From: Bacteroidales bacterium
GTDB lineage: Bacteria; Bacteroidota; Bacteroidia; Bacteroidales; F082
Length of the DNA stretch: 36,942 nt
Direction: 5' to 3'
Assembly (NCBI GenBank): GCA_024400295.1
Contig: JAKSNA010000026.1
Span: 1-36,942 of the forward strand
Shown: positions 8,304 through 16,909 of the stretch, piece after piece
How positions within the stretch are numbered: position 1 is the stretch's first letter
Layout: the number at the start of each line of letters is the position of its first letter
The notes under the pieces: model-generated
What the model was told of the DNA's origin: nothing
The model's database searches: none
The model's input: the letters and a program-made list of their open reading frames with translations, nothing else
Made by a program: the position numbers and the translations under genes

Positions 8304-8744
8304 CTAATTATAGACTCTCAGGTTGGTTCCGTCAAACTGTGTGTAATATTGAATCATCGGATAGCCGTCGCCGCCTTCGACGATGCTGCCGTCTAAGATG
8401 TTGTATTTGTAGTCGGTGCAGCCGTCAACCACGAAAGGATATTCCACAGCCAGCGCGTTCGGCTCGCCGCAGGCGTCGGGGCTGTTGGGCGGGGTGCGTT
8501 CGTAGGCTTTTATCTCATCCTGGGAATATCTGTAAAGGATGATTCCACGGCTTGGCTCGCGGGCCGAGACATACATCCAGCCACTGACAACGCTCAGGTT
8601 GCTGTAGTCGTTGACCGAACTTATGCTGATGGTGAAGTCGATGTCAACTTTCGGCTCGTTTGGGTTCTTCGGGCGGCTGTTGCACGACGCAAACAGCCAC
8701 GTTGCCAAGGCAAAAACCCATAATGACATAAAAATTCTCTTCAT
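8304..8744 (-). CDS. Small lipoprotein with Rieske-like fold
   Basis: A 146-residue predicted lipoprotein: a hydrophobic signal peptide ends in the lipobox LFASC with Cys21. The mature part has the strand pattern of small Bacteroidota lipoproteins annotated as Rieske-like: GIILYRYSQDEIKAYERT, then a loop, then YKYNILDGSIVEG and a final strand TNLRVYN. The cluster ligands expected of a true Rieske protein (C-x-H and C-x2-H) are not present; only isolated cysteines (in DACGE and DGCTD) remain, so it probably does not hold a normal 2Fe-2S cluster. It converges on ahcY and diverges from the 105-residue lipoprotein. The function is unknown; the fold assignment is inference from pattern. Confidence 0.75.
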   Translation of the reverse strand: MKRIFMSLWVFALATWLFASCNSRPKNPNEPKVDIDFTISISSVNDYSNLSVVSGWMYVSAREPSRGIILYRYSQDEIKAYERTPPNSPDACGEPNALAVEYPFVVDGCTDYKYNILDGSIVEGGDGYPMIQYYTQFDGTNLRVYN

Positions 8745-8761
8745 TTTTTAAAAAATTTGAA

Positions 8762-8769
8762 CAAAAATA
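8762..8769 (-). promoter_or_regulatory. -7 element for the Rieske-like lipoprotein gene
   Basis: TATTTTTG on the minus strand, 17 bases upstream of the ATG at 8744. No clear -33 box is visible at the right spacing. Confidence 0.5.
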
Positions 8770-8811
8770 CTAAAATTTTGTTTGATGATTTTAGAATAAT
8801 TGAAAAAAGTG

Positions 8812-8819
8812 TAAATTTG
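8812..8819 (+). promoter_or_regulatory. -7 element for the lipoprotein/two-component operon
   Basis: TAAATTTG matches TAnnTTTG, 16 bases upstream of the ATG at 8836. No convincing TTG lies 19-21 bases upstream, so the promoter may be weak or activator-dependent. Confidence 0.5.
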
Positions 8820-8835
8820 TCCGATTTTTTTAGTT

Positions 8836-9153
8836 ATGAGAAAACATCTGACAATATTGATTTTGTTATTTGCAAGTTTGCTGATTTCTTCCTGCAAGGC
8901 GAAGCAAGATGTGATTATTCCAGACAAGGACAACTCGCAGACATGGGAAGGGATTGAGAATCAGATGACATACGAGCAAGCGGTGAAAAAGCATTGGGCG
9001 ATGCAGTCGAAAGAGGTGAAACGCAATGCCAAAGACAACAGGAAAAGAAGTGAGAAATACAATGCGCCCAAGAAACGCAGGGGGAAATCTAAAAATTGCA
9101 ACATTTGCGATAATGATCCGGTTATCATGGACGGAGTGAGAGATACGAAATAA
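8836..9153 (+). CDS. Small basic lipoprotein of unknown function
   Basis: A 105-residue predicted lipoprotein. The signal peptide ends in LISSC with Cys20 as the lipidation site. The mature region has an acidic and polar stretch (DVIIPDKDN), a YEQAVKKHWAMQSKEV helix and a strongly basic stretch rich in Lys/Arg (about residues 60-84), then CNICDNDP with a C-x2-C pair. I do not recognise a family. Its stop codon overlaps the start of the sensor kinase by one base (TAATG), so the two are translationally coupled. A lipoprotein partner of the kinase sensor domain is a reasonable but unproven idea. Confidence 0.8.
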   Translation: MRKHLTILILLFASLLISSCKAKQDVIIPDKDNSQTWEGIENQMTYEQAVKKHWAMQSKEVKRNAKDNRKRSEKYNAPKKRRGKSKNCNICDNDPVIMDGVRDTK

Positions 9154-12140
9154 TGAAAAGAGTAGCATATATATTATTCCTGTTTTTGACAGCCTTCAAT
9201 ACGCAGTTTGCATTGGGGCAGGGAGATGATGATGCATACGCTATCTTGCGAAACTCTTCGCGCCGAACCGTAATACCTTTATCTATAAGTTCTTACACCG
9301 TCTATGCGATGGCGGAAGACGACAGAGGTATGCTGTGGTTCGGTACTAACAACGGACTGTTCTGCTTCGATAATTACAACTTCGTGGAGTTTGGCTGTGA
9401 ATATGACCAAAATGCCCAGATAACCAGTCTGTTATGTGTCGGTGACAGCCTCTTTGTCGGAACCGAAAACGGACTCACTATCTTCGACTTGAAAAACAAG
9501 AAAAACAGTAACTTGTTGACCGACAGGAAAATAAACTGTTTTTACGAGCCGGTGCGCGGTAAGGTGTCAATTGGCACCAATGCAGGTCTTTTCGATTTTG
9601 ATTTGAAATCCGCAATAATAACTCAGATTGATGACATTAAGCTGAATGTCAATGATATAGAGTTCGATTCGGAGAAATGGTGGATTGCCACAGACAGTGG
9701 AATATTCAACAGAGCCATCAATGGCACGGTGGGCATATTCAGTGAGATGTGCGTCAAAAGCATTTGTGTCTTTGATAGCGAAAAGATTTACATTGGAACT
9801 GAAAAAGGAATGTATCTTGTTGAAAATAAATCAGATAAATTACAACAGATGCCTTTCGACAATGGAGCCGGCGGAATCTTGAACCCGAATGTCACCGACA
9901 TCATCGCCTTTGATGATGACGAGCTTCTTGTAGGTACCAACGGCAATGGAGTCTTCAGGTTTGACGTCAAAAACCACTCGCTGATCAACATAACGCGTTA
10001 TGGCTCAGTGTCTTTGAGCTTGTCGGATGATTATATCATAAAACTTTTCAGAGACAGCTCCGACAGACTTTGGATTGCCACCGCGTTGGGAATCAACAAG
10101 ATGATTAAAGAATACGAGAATTTCACCTCGTTCAGCCTTTCCAATGGAAGCACACATAACCTGCCTGTGAGAAGCATAGCGCAAGTCACTGATAATGAGC
10201 TGTTCCTTGGAACCGACTACGGTGTCTTCGTCTTTAACAAAACAAAAAACTCATTTACAAGCTTCGAGGATTATTACGGCATTGACGACAGAATCATTGC
10301 TACAAGCCGAGTCAGCAAGGTGTTTTACGACAGAAACCGCTACCTTTGGATCGGGACGAGATATAACGGGGTATTCTGTTATGACACGAAGGATAAACGT
10401 TTTTTGAACTGGCTTCCGAATTTTTCCAACCAGGTAATCAATGACATAGAGAACGATGACCATGGTGGGATCTGGATTGCCTCCGACAACGGGCTGTCGC
10501 GTGTCAACATCAGGGAAAGGTCTTGCGAGCTTATCTACAAAGGATGTTCGCGCGGCATCCTTTGTGACGATGATGTCCTGTATGTCACGACCAACAAGGG
10601 CCTGATGTGCAGAAACCTTGAAGATGGAAAAACGGAGACTTTTGATGTCGGAGAGAAAAACATACTTTACAACATAACGAAAGGCAATGACGGTAATCTT
10701 TATCTCGGCTCTTACCTTGACGGCGTCCTGATTTTTGATGTTAAGACAAACACATTCAGCGTGTTGGCAAACGAGAAAGATGGAGTTAGCCCGATAGCAT
10801 ATTCTGTCTTGTTCGACAGTCACGGCAATGCATGGGTCTCCACTAACAGAGGCATTTGGGAGTACGATATGGAGACCAAGGCGATTTCGGTTTACACTTA
10901 TAACGATGGTCTTCAAGGCAACGATTTCACGATGGACGGTGCATTCCGCGCCAACTCCGGCATGATGTATTTCGGAGGATTTAATGGTTTCAGCGTATTT
11001 AATCCGTTGATTATCAAACAAGAAAAGACCGTTCCGAAAGTCATGGTGCCTAAGGTGAACACATCATCAGGAAAGGATATGATGAATATACGCGGCGGTG
11101 ACACAATCAGACTTAAAAACGATGACAATTCGTTTGTCATTGATTTTTCCGCTTATAATCTCAACAAAATCAACAAGATAAGATACAAATACATTCTTGA
11201 CGGCTACGACAGGCAATGGAGTTCGGTCGGCTCGGCGAACCATCAGGCGGAGTACAGGAACATACCTGCTGGCACATACACCTTCATGTTGATAGCGGCT
11301 AACGAGGCTGATGTGCAGAGCGATCCGTACAAACTCACCATCGTCGTTAAGCCGAAATGGAATGACACCATTTATTTCAAAGTCGGGGTCACGCTGCTGC
11401 TCGTACTTATGGTTCTTGTGATTATTAATCTGATAATCAGGAAAGAACGCCGTAAGATCGCACACGCGAGAGAGATTGACGAGCTTGAACGTAAGATGTT
11501 CATGCTCAAGGGAAAGGCGTTGCAGATGCAGATGAACCCGCACTTCCTTTACAACACGTTGAACAGCATCCAGAGTTTCATACTGACCAACAACTCGCTG
11601 AAGGCATCGCTGTATCTTTCGAGTTTCGCGCGGCTGATGAGAAAGATCCTGAATAACGCAAGCCGCGAGAAGATTAGTCTGTCGGAAGAGCTTGAGTCGA
11701 TACGCCTTTATCTTGATTTGGAGATGATGAGGCTCAACAACAGGTTCGTGTATGAGATAAATGTCTCGCCGGAGATTGATGTGACAAAGGTGAAGATCGC
11801 GTCGATGCTTTTGCAGCCGTTTGCTGAGAATGCCGTCATTCACGGATTGGCAAACAAGGCGGAGAACGGTGTCTTGAGGATAGAGGTGAAGCCGATGAAC
11901 AAATCAGACATCATGGTTGTTGTGGAAGACAACGGCATAGGGCGCGTGAAGGCGGCGCAGAAACGGCGTGAGCTTGGAAAGACCGAGGAGTCGCACGCCA
12001 CGAGCATAACCAAACAAAGACTTGAAATACTAAATGAAGTTTCAAAAGGTGAATATTCGGTGAAAATCATCGACTTGTATGATGACCACGGTGTGGCCTG
12101 CGGAACTCGTGTGGAAATAAAAATGTGTTGTCATGATTAG
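9153..12140 (+). CDS. Periplasmic beta-propeller sensor histidine kinase (LytS/YpdA-type kinase domain)
   Basis: A 995-residue sensor. A signal peptide (MKRVAYILFLFLTAFNTQFALG) is followed by about 600 residues of regulator-propeller repeats, seen as recurring LWFGTNNGLFCFD, LWIATALGINKM, LWIGTRYNGVFCYD, IWIASDNGLSRV and AWVSTNRGIWEYD units. Next come a Y_Y_Y immunoglobulin-like domain (RYKYILDGYDRQWS...AGTYTFMLIAAN), one membrane span (about 743-765) and a His_kinase domain with MNPHFLYNTLNSIQ (His797). The ATPase has an N-box QPFAENAVIHG (about 888-898) and DNGIG (about 925). Unlike Bacteroides hybrid systems it has no fused receiver or AraC domain; its partner is the LytTR regulator encoded next, overlapping by 8 bases. 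The family often senses carbohydrates, but no ligand can be inferred. Confidence 0.95.
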   Translation: MKRVAYILFLFLTAFNTQFALGQGDDDAYAILRNSSRRTVIPLSISSYTVYAMAEDDRGMLWFGTNNGLFCFDNYNFVEFGCEYDQNAQITSLLCVGDSLFVGTENGLTIFDLKNKKNSNLLTDRKINCFYEPVRGKVSIGTNAGLFDFDLKSAIITQIDDIKLNVNDIEFDSEKWWIATDSGIFNRAINGTVGIFSEMCVKSICVFDSEKIYIGTEKGMYLVENKSDKLQQMPFDNGAGGILNPNVTDIIAFDDDELLVGTNGNGVFRFDVKNHSLINITRYGSVSLSLSDDYIIKLFRDSSDRLWIATALGINKMIKEYENFTSFSLSNGSTHNLPVRSIAQVTDNELFLGTDYGVFVFNKTKNSFTSFEDYYGIDDRIIATSRVSKVFYDRNRYLWIGTRYNGVFCYDTKDKRFLNWLPNFSNQVINDIENDDHGGIWIASDNGLSRVNIRERSCELIYKGCSRGILCDDDVLYVTTNKGLMCRNLEDGKTETFDVGEKNILYNITKGNDGNLYLGSYLDGVLIFDVKTNTFSVLANEKDGVSPIAYSVLFDSHGNAWVSTNRGIWEYDMETKAISVYTYNDGLQGNDFTMDGAFRANSGMMYFGGFNGFSVFNPLIIKQEKTVPKVMVPKVNTSSGKDMMNIRGGDTIRLKNDDNSFVIDFSAYNLNKINKIRYKYILDGYDRQWSSVGSANHQAEYRNIPAGTYTFMLIAANEADVQSDPYKLTIVVKPKWNDTIYFKVGVTLLLVLMVLVIINLIIRKERRKIAHAREIDELERKMFMLKGKALQMQMNPHFLYNTLNSIQSFILTNNSLKASLYLSSFARLMRKILNNASREKISLSEELESIRLYLDLEMMRLNNRFVYEINVSPEIDVTKVKIASMLLQPFAENAVIHGLANKAENGVLRIEVKPMNKSDIMVVVEDNGIGRVKAAQKRRELGKTEESHATSITKQRLEILNEVSKGEYSVKIIDLYDDHGVACGTRVEIKMCCHD

Positions 12141-12882
12141 AAGCATAATTATTGAAGACGAAAAACTTTCGAGAGACCTCTTGCGCACGGTCGTTGAGAA
12201 ATTCACTCCGGATGTGACTGTCTGCGCTGAATGTGCAGACGCGAAATCAGGCATCACGGCGATACGCAACTACAAGCCCGACTTGGTGTTTCTCGACATT
12301 GAGATGCCCGATGGCACCGGTCTTGACGTGATAAAGGAGTTCAAAGGCGAAGACTTCTGCGTAATAATCATCACAGCATACGAACATTATGCGATTGACG
12401 CGTTCCATCTCTCGGTCGTTGATTACCTTCTCAAACCATTGGATATCAATTATTTCATAAATGCCATCGAAAAGGTGAAGGCGGAACTGGAAAGACGGGA
12501 TGCCGAACGTAAATATAACGACTTTGTGAAGAACTTAGAGCCGAAGGATTCAACGTCGAACAAAAAGATCGTCCTGACGACTTCCGACAACATGGTTGTC
12601 GTGGATGAAGAAGACATCGTGCATTGCGAGTCGGACAACTATTACACTGTATTTCATTTCAAAGACGGCAGTAATCTGATGATTACCAAGACTTTGAAAG
12701 ATGTTGAGGAAATGTTGGAAGGACGCGGTTTCACAAGGACGCACAAGTCGCATCTGGTCAACAACAGATACATTGCCGGTTTCGCTAAAGACAGCATGGA
12801 GCTTGTGCTGTCTGACGGCATGAAAATTCCTGTTTCCCGCCGGAAAAAAGAGAAAATTGTAGAATTAATTCGGAATTTGTAG
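12133..12882 (+). CDS. LytTR-family response regulator
   Basis: A 249-residue cytoplasmic transcription regulator. The receiver domain (1-120) shows the acidic pair in IIIEDEK, the phospho-acceptor Asp55 in LVFLDIEMPDGTG, the switch Thr in IIITAYEH and the Lys in VDYLLKPLDI. The C-terminal LytTR DNA-binding domain (about 140-247) has the typical DIVHCESDNYYTVFHF, then FTRTHKSHLVNNRYI and LSDGMKIPVSRRKK. The gene begins 8 bases inside the kinase gene, which indicates tight coupling. LytTR proteins often regulate adjacent operons; the next operon has an inverted repeat at its promoter. Confidence 0.95.
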   Translation: MIRSIIIEDEKLSRDLLRTVVEKFTPDVTVCAECADAKSGITAIRNYKPDLVFLDIEMPDGTGLDVIKEFKGEDFCVIIITAYEHYAIDAFHLSVVDYLLKPLDINYFINAIEKVKAELERRDAERKYNDFVKNLEPKDSTSNKKIVLTTSDNMVVVDEEDIVHCESDNYYTVFHFKDGSNLMITKTLKDVEEMLEGRGFTRTHKSHLVNNRYIAGFAKDSMELVLSDGMKIPVSRRKKEKIVELIRNL

Positions 12883-12972
12883 GCAAAGTGCACTATTAAT
12901 ATAAGGTGTAATTTCAAAAATAGGCGGTAAAAACCCTGAAAAACCTTCCTAAAATGCTAAAATTTAACTTTT

Positions 12973-13005
12973 GGAAGAGCATTATAATAAAAAAAGTGCT
13001 CTTTT
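12973..13005 (+). terminator. Weak hairpin after the response regulator gene
   Basis: AAGAGCA (12975-12981) pairs with TGCTCTT (12997-13003) across a 15-base loop, followed by TT and AAATA. It is the only terminator-like structure between the regulator and the next promoter. The long loop makes it uncertain. Confidence 0.4.
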
Positions 13006-13034
13006 AAATATCTTATTTTGAGAGAGTTACAAAT

Positions 13035-13081
13035 AAATTATCAACTTTGTTAAAAAATATTTTACCCAATGTTGATAATTT
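13035..13081. promoter_or_regulatory. Candidate operator: 11-bp perfect inverted repeat upstream of the receptor promoter
   Basis: AAATTATCAAC at 13035-13045 and its exact reverse complement at 13071-13081, 25 bases apart, end three bases before the -33 TTG at 13085. This spacing relative to the promoter suits an activator. The nearest regulator gene is the LytTR protein just upstream, but no binding is shown. Confidence 0.55.
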
Positions 13082-13084
13082 TAG

Positions 13085-13115
13085 TTGGGAGATTTGAAAA
13101 ATTGTCGTAATTTTG
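13085..13115 (+). promoter_or_regulatory. Promoter of the TonB-receptor/T9SS/PorV-like operon
   Basis: TTG at 13085-13087, a 20-base spacer, TAATTTTG at 13108-13115. It would start transcription about 45 bases before the ATG at 13167. The rest of the 284-base gap holds only the weak hairpin and the inverted repeat. Confidence 0.7.
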
Positions 13116-13166
13116 AACCCTGTTTATTATGCACTTAAAAGGTAGTATAACATAAAATTTCAAGGT

Positions 13167-16100
13167 ATGTTAAAAAAGTTACTATTTACCCTCTGCATTG
13201 TGCTGACGTCGTGGTCGTTGGCATTTGCACAACAAGGTCGACTCAAGGGTGTCATCACTGACAAAGCGACCGGCGAGACAATTCCATTTGCGAACGTTGT
13301 TCTTGAGAACGGCGGTACGCAGGCTGGAGGTGCTTCATCCGATTTCGATGGCAATTTTGACATCAACCCTATTCCGCCAGGAACGTATGACCTTAAAGCG
13401 ACCTTCGTTGGCTACAATACTTTCATCATGAAGGGTATTGTCATTTCGGCCAACAAGATTACATTCCAAGACATCCAATTGAGCATGCAGTCAGAAGTAC
13501 TGGATGCAGTTGAGATTGTCGATTACAAGGTGCCTTTGATTTCAAAGGACCAGACTTCTTCGGGCGCGACAATCACCGCCGAGGAAATCGCCAAGATGCC
13601 GAGCCGTTCAGCTGAAGCTGTCGCGGCGACGGTCGGCGGCGTGTTCCAGTCGAGCGATGGTGACATGAACATGCGTGGCGCCCGTTCGGAAGGTACGGTT
13701 TTTTACGTTGATGGTGTCCGTGTCATCGGCTCGGCATCAGTCCCACAATCGGCTATCGACCAGGTCGAGGTCATGCTTTCAGGTACTCCAGCCATGTACG
13801 GCGACGTCACAGGCGGTATCATCAACATGACGACAAAAGGCCCTTCGAGAACATTCGGAGCCGGTGTCGAGTTGGAACAGTCTGTTGACGGCTACGGCCA
13901 CAGCAGGGCTGGCATCAACTTGCAGGGACCACTCATCAAGGGAAAGAAAGCAGAGACAGCTCTCCTCGGTTTCTTCCTCGCTGGCGAGTTCAACTACAAT
14001 AAGGACGGCGCGATTTCCGCAATAGGCCACTATAAGGCAACAGACCAATGGTTAGACTACATCAAACAGAATCCTCTCCGCATCTCAAGCGACGGCATGG
14101 GCGTATATCCGAATGGTGAATATACCAGAATGGGTTCGATGGAATACATGAAGAACTCAAGGAACACCGCAAACTGGAGCACTTCAGTGACCGGCAACAT
14201 CAACATCCGTACAACTGAAACTATCAACCTTTCGGTCGGCGGCAGTTATTACAAGAGCAAAAGCCACGAGTTTTCACGCTCACAGGAATATTTCAATTTC
14301 GACAAGAACTATATCTATGAAGGCCAGACATGGCGTGTGTTCGGACGTTTCTCACAGAGATTCCCGACAGACCCTGAAAGCACATCACTCATCAAGAACT
14401 TCTACTACAGCTTGCAGGTTGACTACACACGCGTGAACTCGAAGCAGTACGACCCTGATCATAAAGATGACATTTGGAAATACGGTTACCTCGGTAAATA
14501 CTCCATCTACAAGTCGCCTTCATATGAACTCGGTACAGTAATGGATTCAGCAACGGGACACATATATAGGAACGTGTGGGTCACAAACAGCTGGGACTAT
14601 GACACATTGGTGACGTTCAAACCAGGTTCATACAACCCGTTGCTTTCAAACTACACATCACAGATTTACAACCTCTATGATGACCCGTTCCTGCATTACG
14701 ACAACTTCAGCAACCTCCAGCTTAGCCAAGGCCTTCTGAACTCAAGTTCTCCAAACGCGTTCTACGGACTTTATGGTGCACCGGGTTCAATTCAGGCGAA
14801 CTACGCATACAGCGAGAGCGACCTGTTCAACGTCAACCTTGCAACGGCAATGACGGTCGGTAACCATGAGTTGAAGATCGGTTTCCAGTATGAACAGCGT
14901 AACAGCAGGTCATACGGCGTTAATGGATACAACCTCTGGTATCTGATGAGAAACACAGCTAACTTCCACATCATGCAGCTGGATTTGAACAACCCGCATG
15001 CGATTTCTCACGACGGGTTTGTCGATACAGTTGTGTACTACAGAAAATACAACGCTGCCGAACAGCGCGTGTTTGACGCCAATCTCCGTAAGGCCTTGGG
15101 TCTTAGCGTTGACGGCGTTGATTGGATCAATACCGACTCATACGACTTCAATGACAATTCCATTGAATATTATGACAGGGAAGGTGTCATGCACAAGGCA
15201 ACACTTCAGGATGGCTTTGACATCAGCATGTTCACACCAGACGATCTGACACAGGACGGTAATTCGTATGTCTCATACTACGGCTACGACTATAAGGGAA
15301 ACAAACTCAAAGGCCAGCCGAGTTTTGATGACTTCTTCACCGCGACAGATGAGAATGGCAACTACACACGCCCTGTGGGTTCATTCAGGCCGATTTACAT
15401 GGCAGGTTATATCCAGGACAAGTTTGCATTCAAAGACCTCATCTTCAACGTCGGTGTCCGTGTTGACCGCTTCGATGCCAACCAGAAAGTCTTGAAGGAC
15501 CCGTATGTACTCTATGACTACTACACGGTAGGCAACAAGCTTGAGAATGGCAACCAGATCAGATTAGATGACGGTTCATACCAGGATGTCCCTTCAAACA
15601 TCGGCAGTGACTATGCAGTGTATGTCAACAAGGCCGAGAACGTCACGTCAATCGTCGGTTACCGTAACGGAAACACATGGTACAATGCGGAAGGCGCTGA
15701 AATCAGCGACCCTACCACGCTCGATGCCGGCTTCGGAGTCAACGCATGGGTGAAAGACAGCAAACAGCAGCATGTTGACCAGAAGTCATTCAAGGACTAT
15801 AACCCTCAGTGGAGCGTGATGCCGCGTATCTCATTCTCATTCCCTATTTCCGATGAGGCTTTGTTCTACGCACACTACGACGTGTTGACACAGCGTCCTT
15901 CAAACAACTTCACGAACATCTATGACTATTACTATTTCGCACAGGTCAGCGGTACTCTCAACAACCCTGCACTGAAGCCACAGCAGACAATCAACTACGA
16001 ACTCGGTTTCCAGCAGAAACTCACCAATACATCTTCGATGAAGATCACGGCTTACTACAACGAGCTTCGTGACAACATCCAGATGTATCGTTACACAGGT

Positions 16101-16886
16101 GCTTATCCTAAGGATTACTCATCATACAGCAACCTTGACTTCGGTACCACAAAAGGTTTCACGGCTGAATATGACCTCCGCAGGACAAAGAACCTTCGTC
16201 TGCGTGCATCATACACATTGCAGTTCACAAACGCAACAGGTGCATCAGCAACAACGATGAGCGCTTTGATTGCAGCCGGTGTTCCTAACCTGCGTTCGAC
16301 ATTCGCAATGCCTTGGGACCGCCGTCACCAGTTCAACATCTCGATGGACTATCGTTTTGCTGATGGCAAAGACTATAACGGACCGGTTTCAAAACGCGAG
16401 AAATCTGGCAAGAAACCTATCCAATGGCTTGCAAACACAGGTTTGTCAATAACAATGCAGGGCGGTTCTGGTACTCCATACACAGCATCGTCAAACATCA
16501 ACTCACCTGTCAGCGGAAACCAGACAAACGTTCTTAAAGGTTCGTACTACGGATCACGCCTCCCGTGGGCATTCCGTTTTGACCTCCGTCTTGACAAGGA
16601 TATATACTTCAAGTTGAACAAGAAGAAAGAGAACAGCCGTGACGCTTATCTTAACGTCTATCTCCAGATTCTCAACGTGCTCAACTCAAAGAACGTCGTT
16701 TCCGTCTATTCTTCAACAGGTAACCCTGACGATAACGGATACCTCTCAGCTCCTGAATGGCAACGTGAGATCAACAACCAGACAGATGCTGATGCATTCC
16801 GTGAATTGTACAGTTTGTATGTCAACAACTTCTACAATTACTCATCACCTCGACAGATAAGAATTGGTGTTATCTTTAACTTCTAA
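13167..16886 (+). CDS. TonB-dependent outer-membrane receptor with N-terminal carboxypeptidase-regulatory domain
   Basis: A 1239-residue outer-membrane protein. A signal peptide (MLKKLLFTLCIVLTSWSLAFA) is followed by a carboxypeptidase D regulatory-like domain (about 22-110: GVITDKATGETIPFANVVLE...GTYDLKATFVGYNTF). The plug domain (about 125-220) carries MPSRSAEAVAATVGGV, MNMRGARSEGTVFYVDGVRV and GDVTGGIINMTTKG. The large barrel that follows is rich in Tyr/Asn loops and ends in RQIRIGVIFNF with the terminal Phe expected for outer-membrane insertion. No SusD gene follows, so this is not a standard SusC/SusD pair; instead the T9SS-type protein and PorV-like genes follow at 23 and 32 bases. The cargo is unknown. 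Confidence 0.92.
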   Translation: MLKKLLFTLCIVLTSWSLAFAQQGRLKGVITDKATGETIPFANVVLENGGTQAGGASSDFDGNFDINPIPPGTYDLKATFVGYNTFIMKGIVISANKITFQDIQLSMQSEVLDAVEIVDYKVPLISKDQTSSGATITAEEIAKMPSRSAEAVAATVGGVFQSSDGDMNMRGARSEGTVFYVDGVRVIGSASVPQSAIDQVEVMLSGTPAMYGDVTGGIINMTTKGPSRTFGAGVELEQSVDGYGHSRAGINLQGPLIKGKKAETALLGFFLAGEFNYNKDGAISAIGHYKATDQWLDYIKQNPLRISSDGMGVYPNGEYTRMGSMEYMKNSRNTANWSTSVTGNINIRTTETINLSVGGSYYKSKSHEFSRSQEYFNFDKNYIYEGQTWRVFGRFSQRFPTDPESTSLIKNFYYSLQVDYTRVNSKQYDPDHKDDIWKYGYLGKYSIYKSPSYELGTVMDSATGHIYRNVWVTNSWDYDTLVTFKPGSYNPLLSNYTSQIYNLYDDPFLHYDNFSNLQLSQGLLNSSSPNAFYGLYGAPGSIQANYAYSESDLFNVNLATAMTVGNHELKIGFQYEQRNSRSYGVNGYNLWYLMRNTANFHIMQLDLNNPHAISHDGFVDTVVYYRKYNAAEQRVFDANLRKALGLSVDGVDWINTDSYDFNDNSIEYYDREGVMHKATLQDGFDISMFTPDDLTQDGNSYVSYYGYDYKGNKLKGQPSFDDFFTATDENGNYTRPVGSFRPIYMAGYIQDKFAFKDLIFNVGVRVDRFDANQKVLKDPYVLYDYYTVGNKLENGNQIRLDDGSYQDVPSNIGSDYAVYVNKAENVTSIVGYRNGNTWYNAEGAEISDPTTLDAGFGVNAWVKDSKQQHVDQKSFKDYNPQWSVMPRISFSFPISDEALFYAHYDVLTQRPSNNFTNIYDYYYFAQVSGTLNNPALKPQQTINYELGFQQKLTNTSSMKITAYYNELRDNIQMYRYTGAYPKDYSSYSNLDFGTTKGFTAEYDLRRTKNLRLRASYTLQFTNATGASATTMSALIAAGVPNLRSTFAMPWDRRHQFNISMDYRFADGKDYNGPVSKREKSGKKPIQWLANTGLSITMQGGSGTPYTASSNINSPVSGNQTNVLKGSYYGSRLPWAFRFDLRLDKDIYFKLNKKKENSRDAYLNVYLQILNVLNSKNVVSVYSSTGNPDDNGYLSAPEWQREINNQTDADAFRELYSLYVNNFYNYSSPRQIRIGVIFNF

Positions 16887-16909
16887 ACAGAAAAATAAAT
16901 ACTGGTAAT

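Noticed and set aside
13167..16886. A SusC/SusD polysaccharide utilisation locus
   Set aside because: No SusD-like gene is adjacent; the next gene is a T9SS-type protein without SusD features, and the fucosidase lies about 7 kb away beyond unrelated genes.
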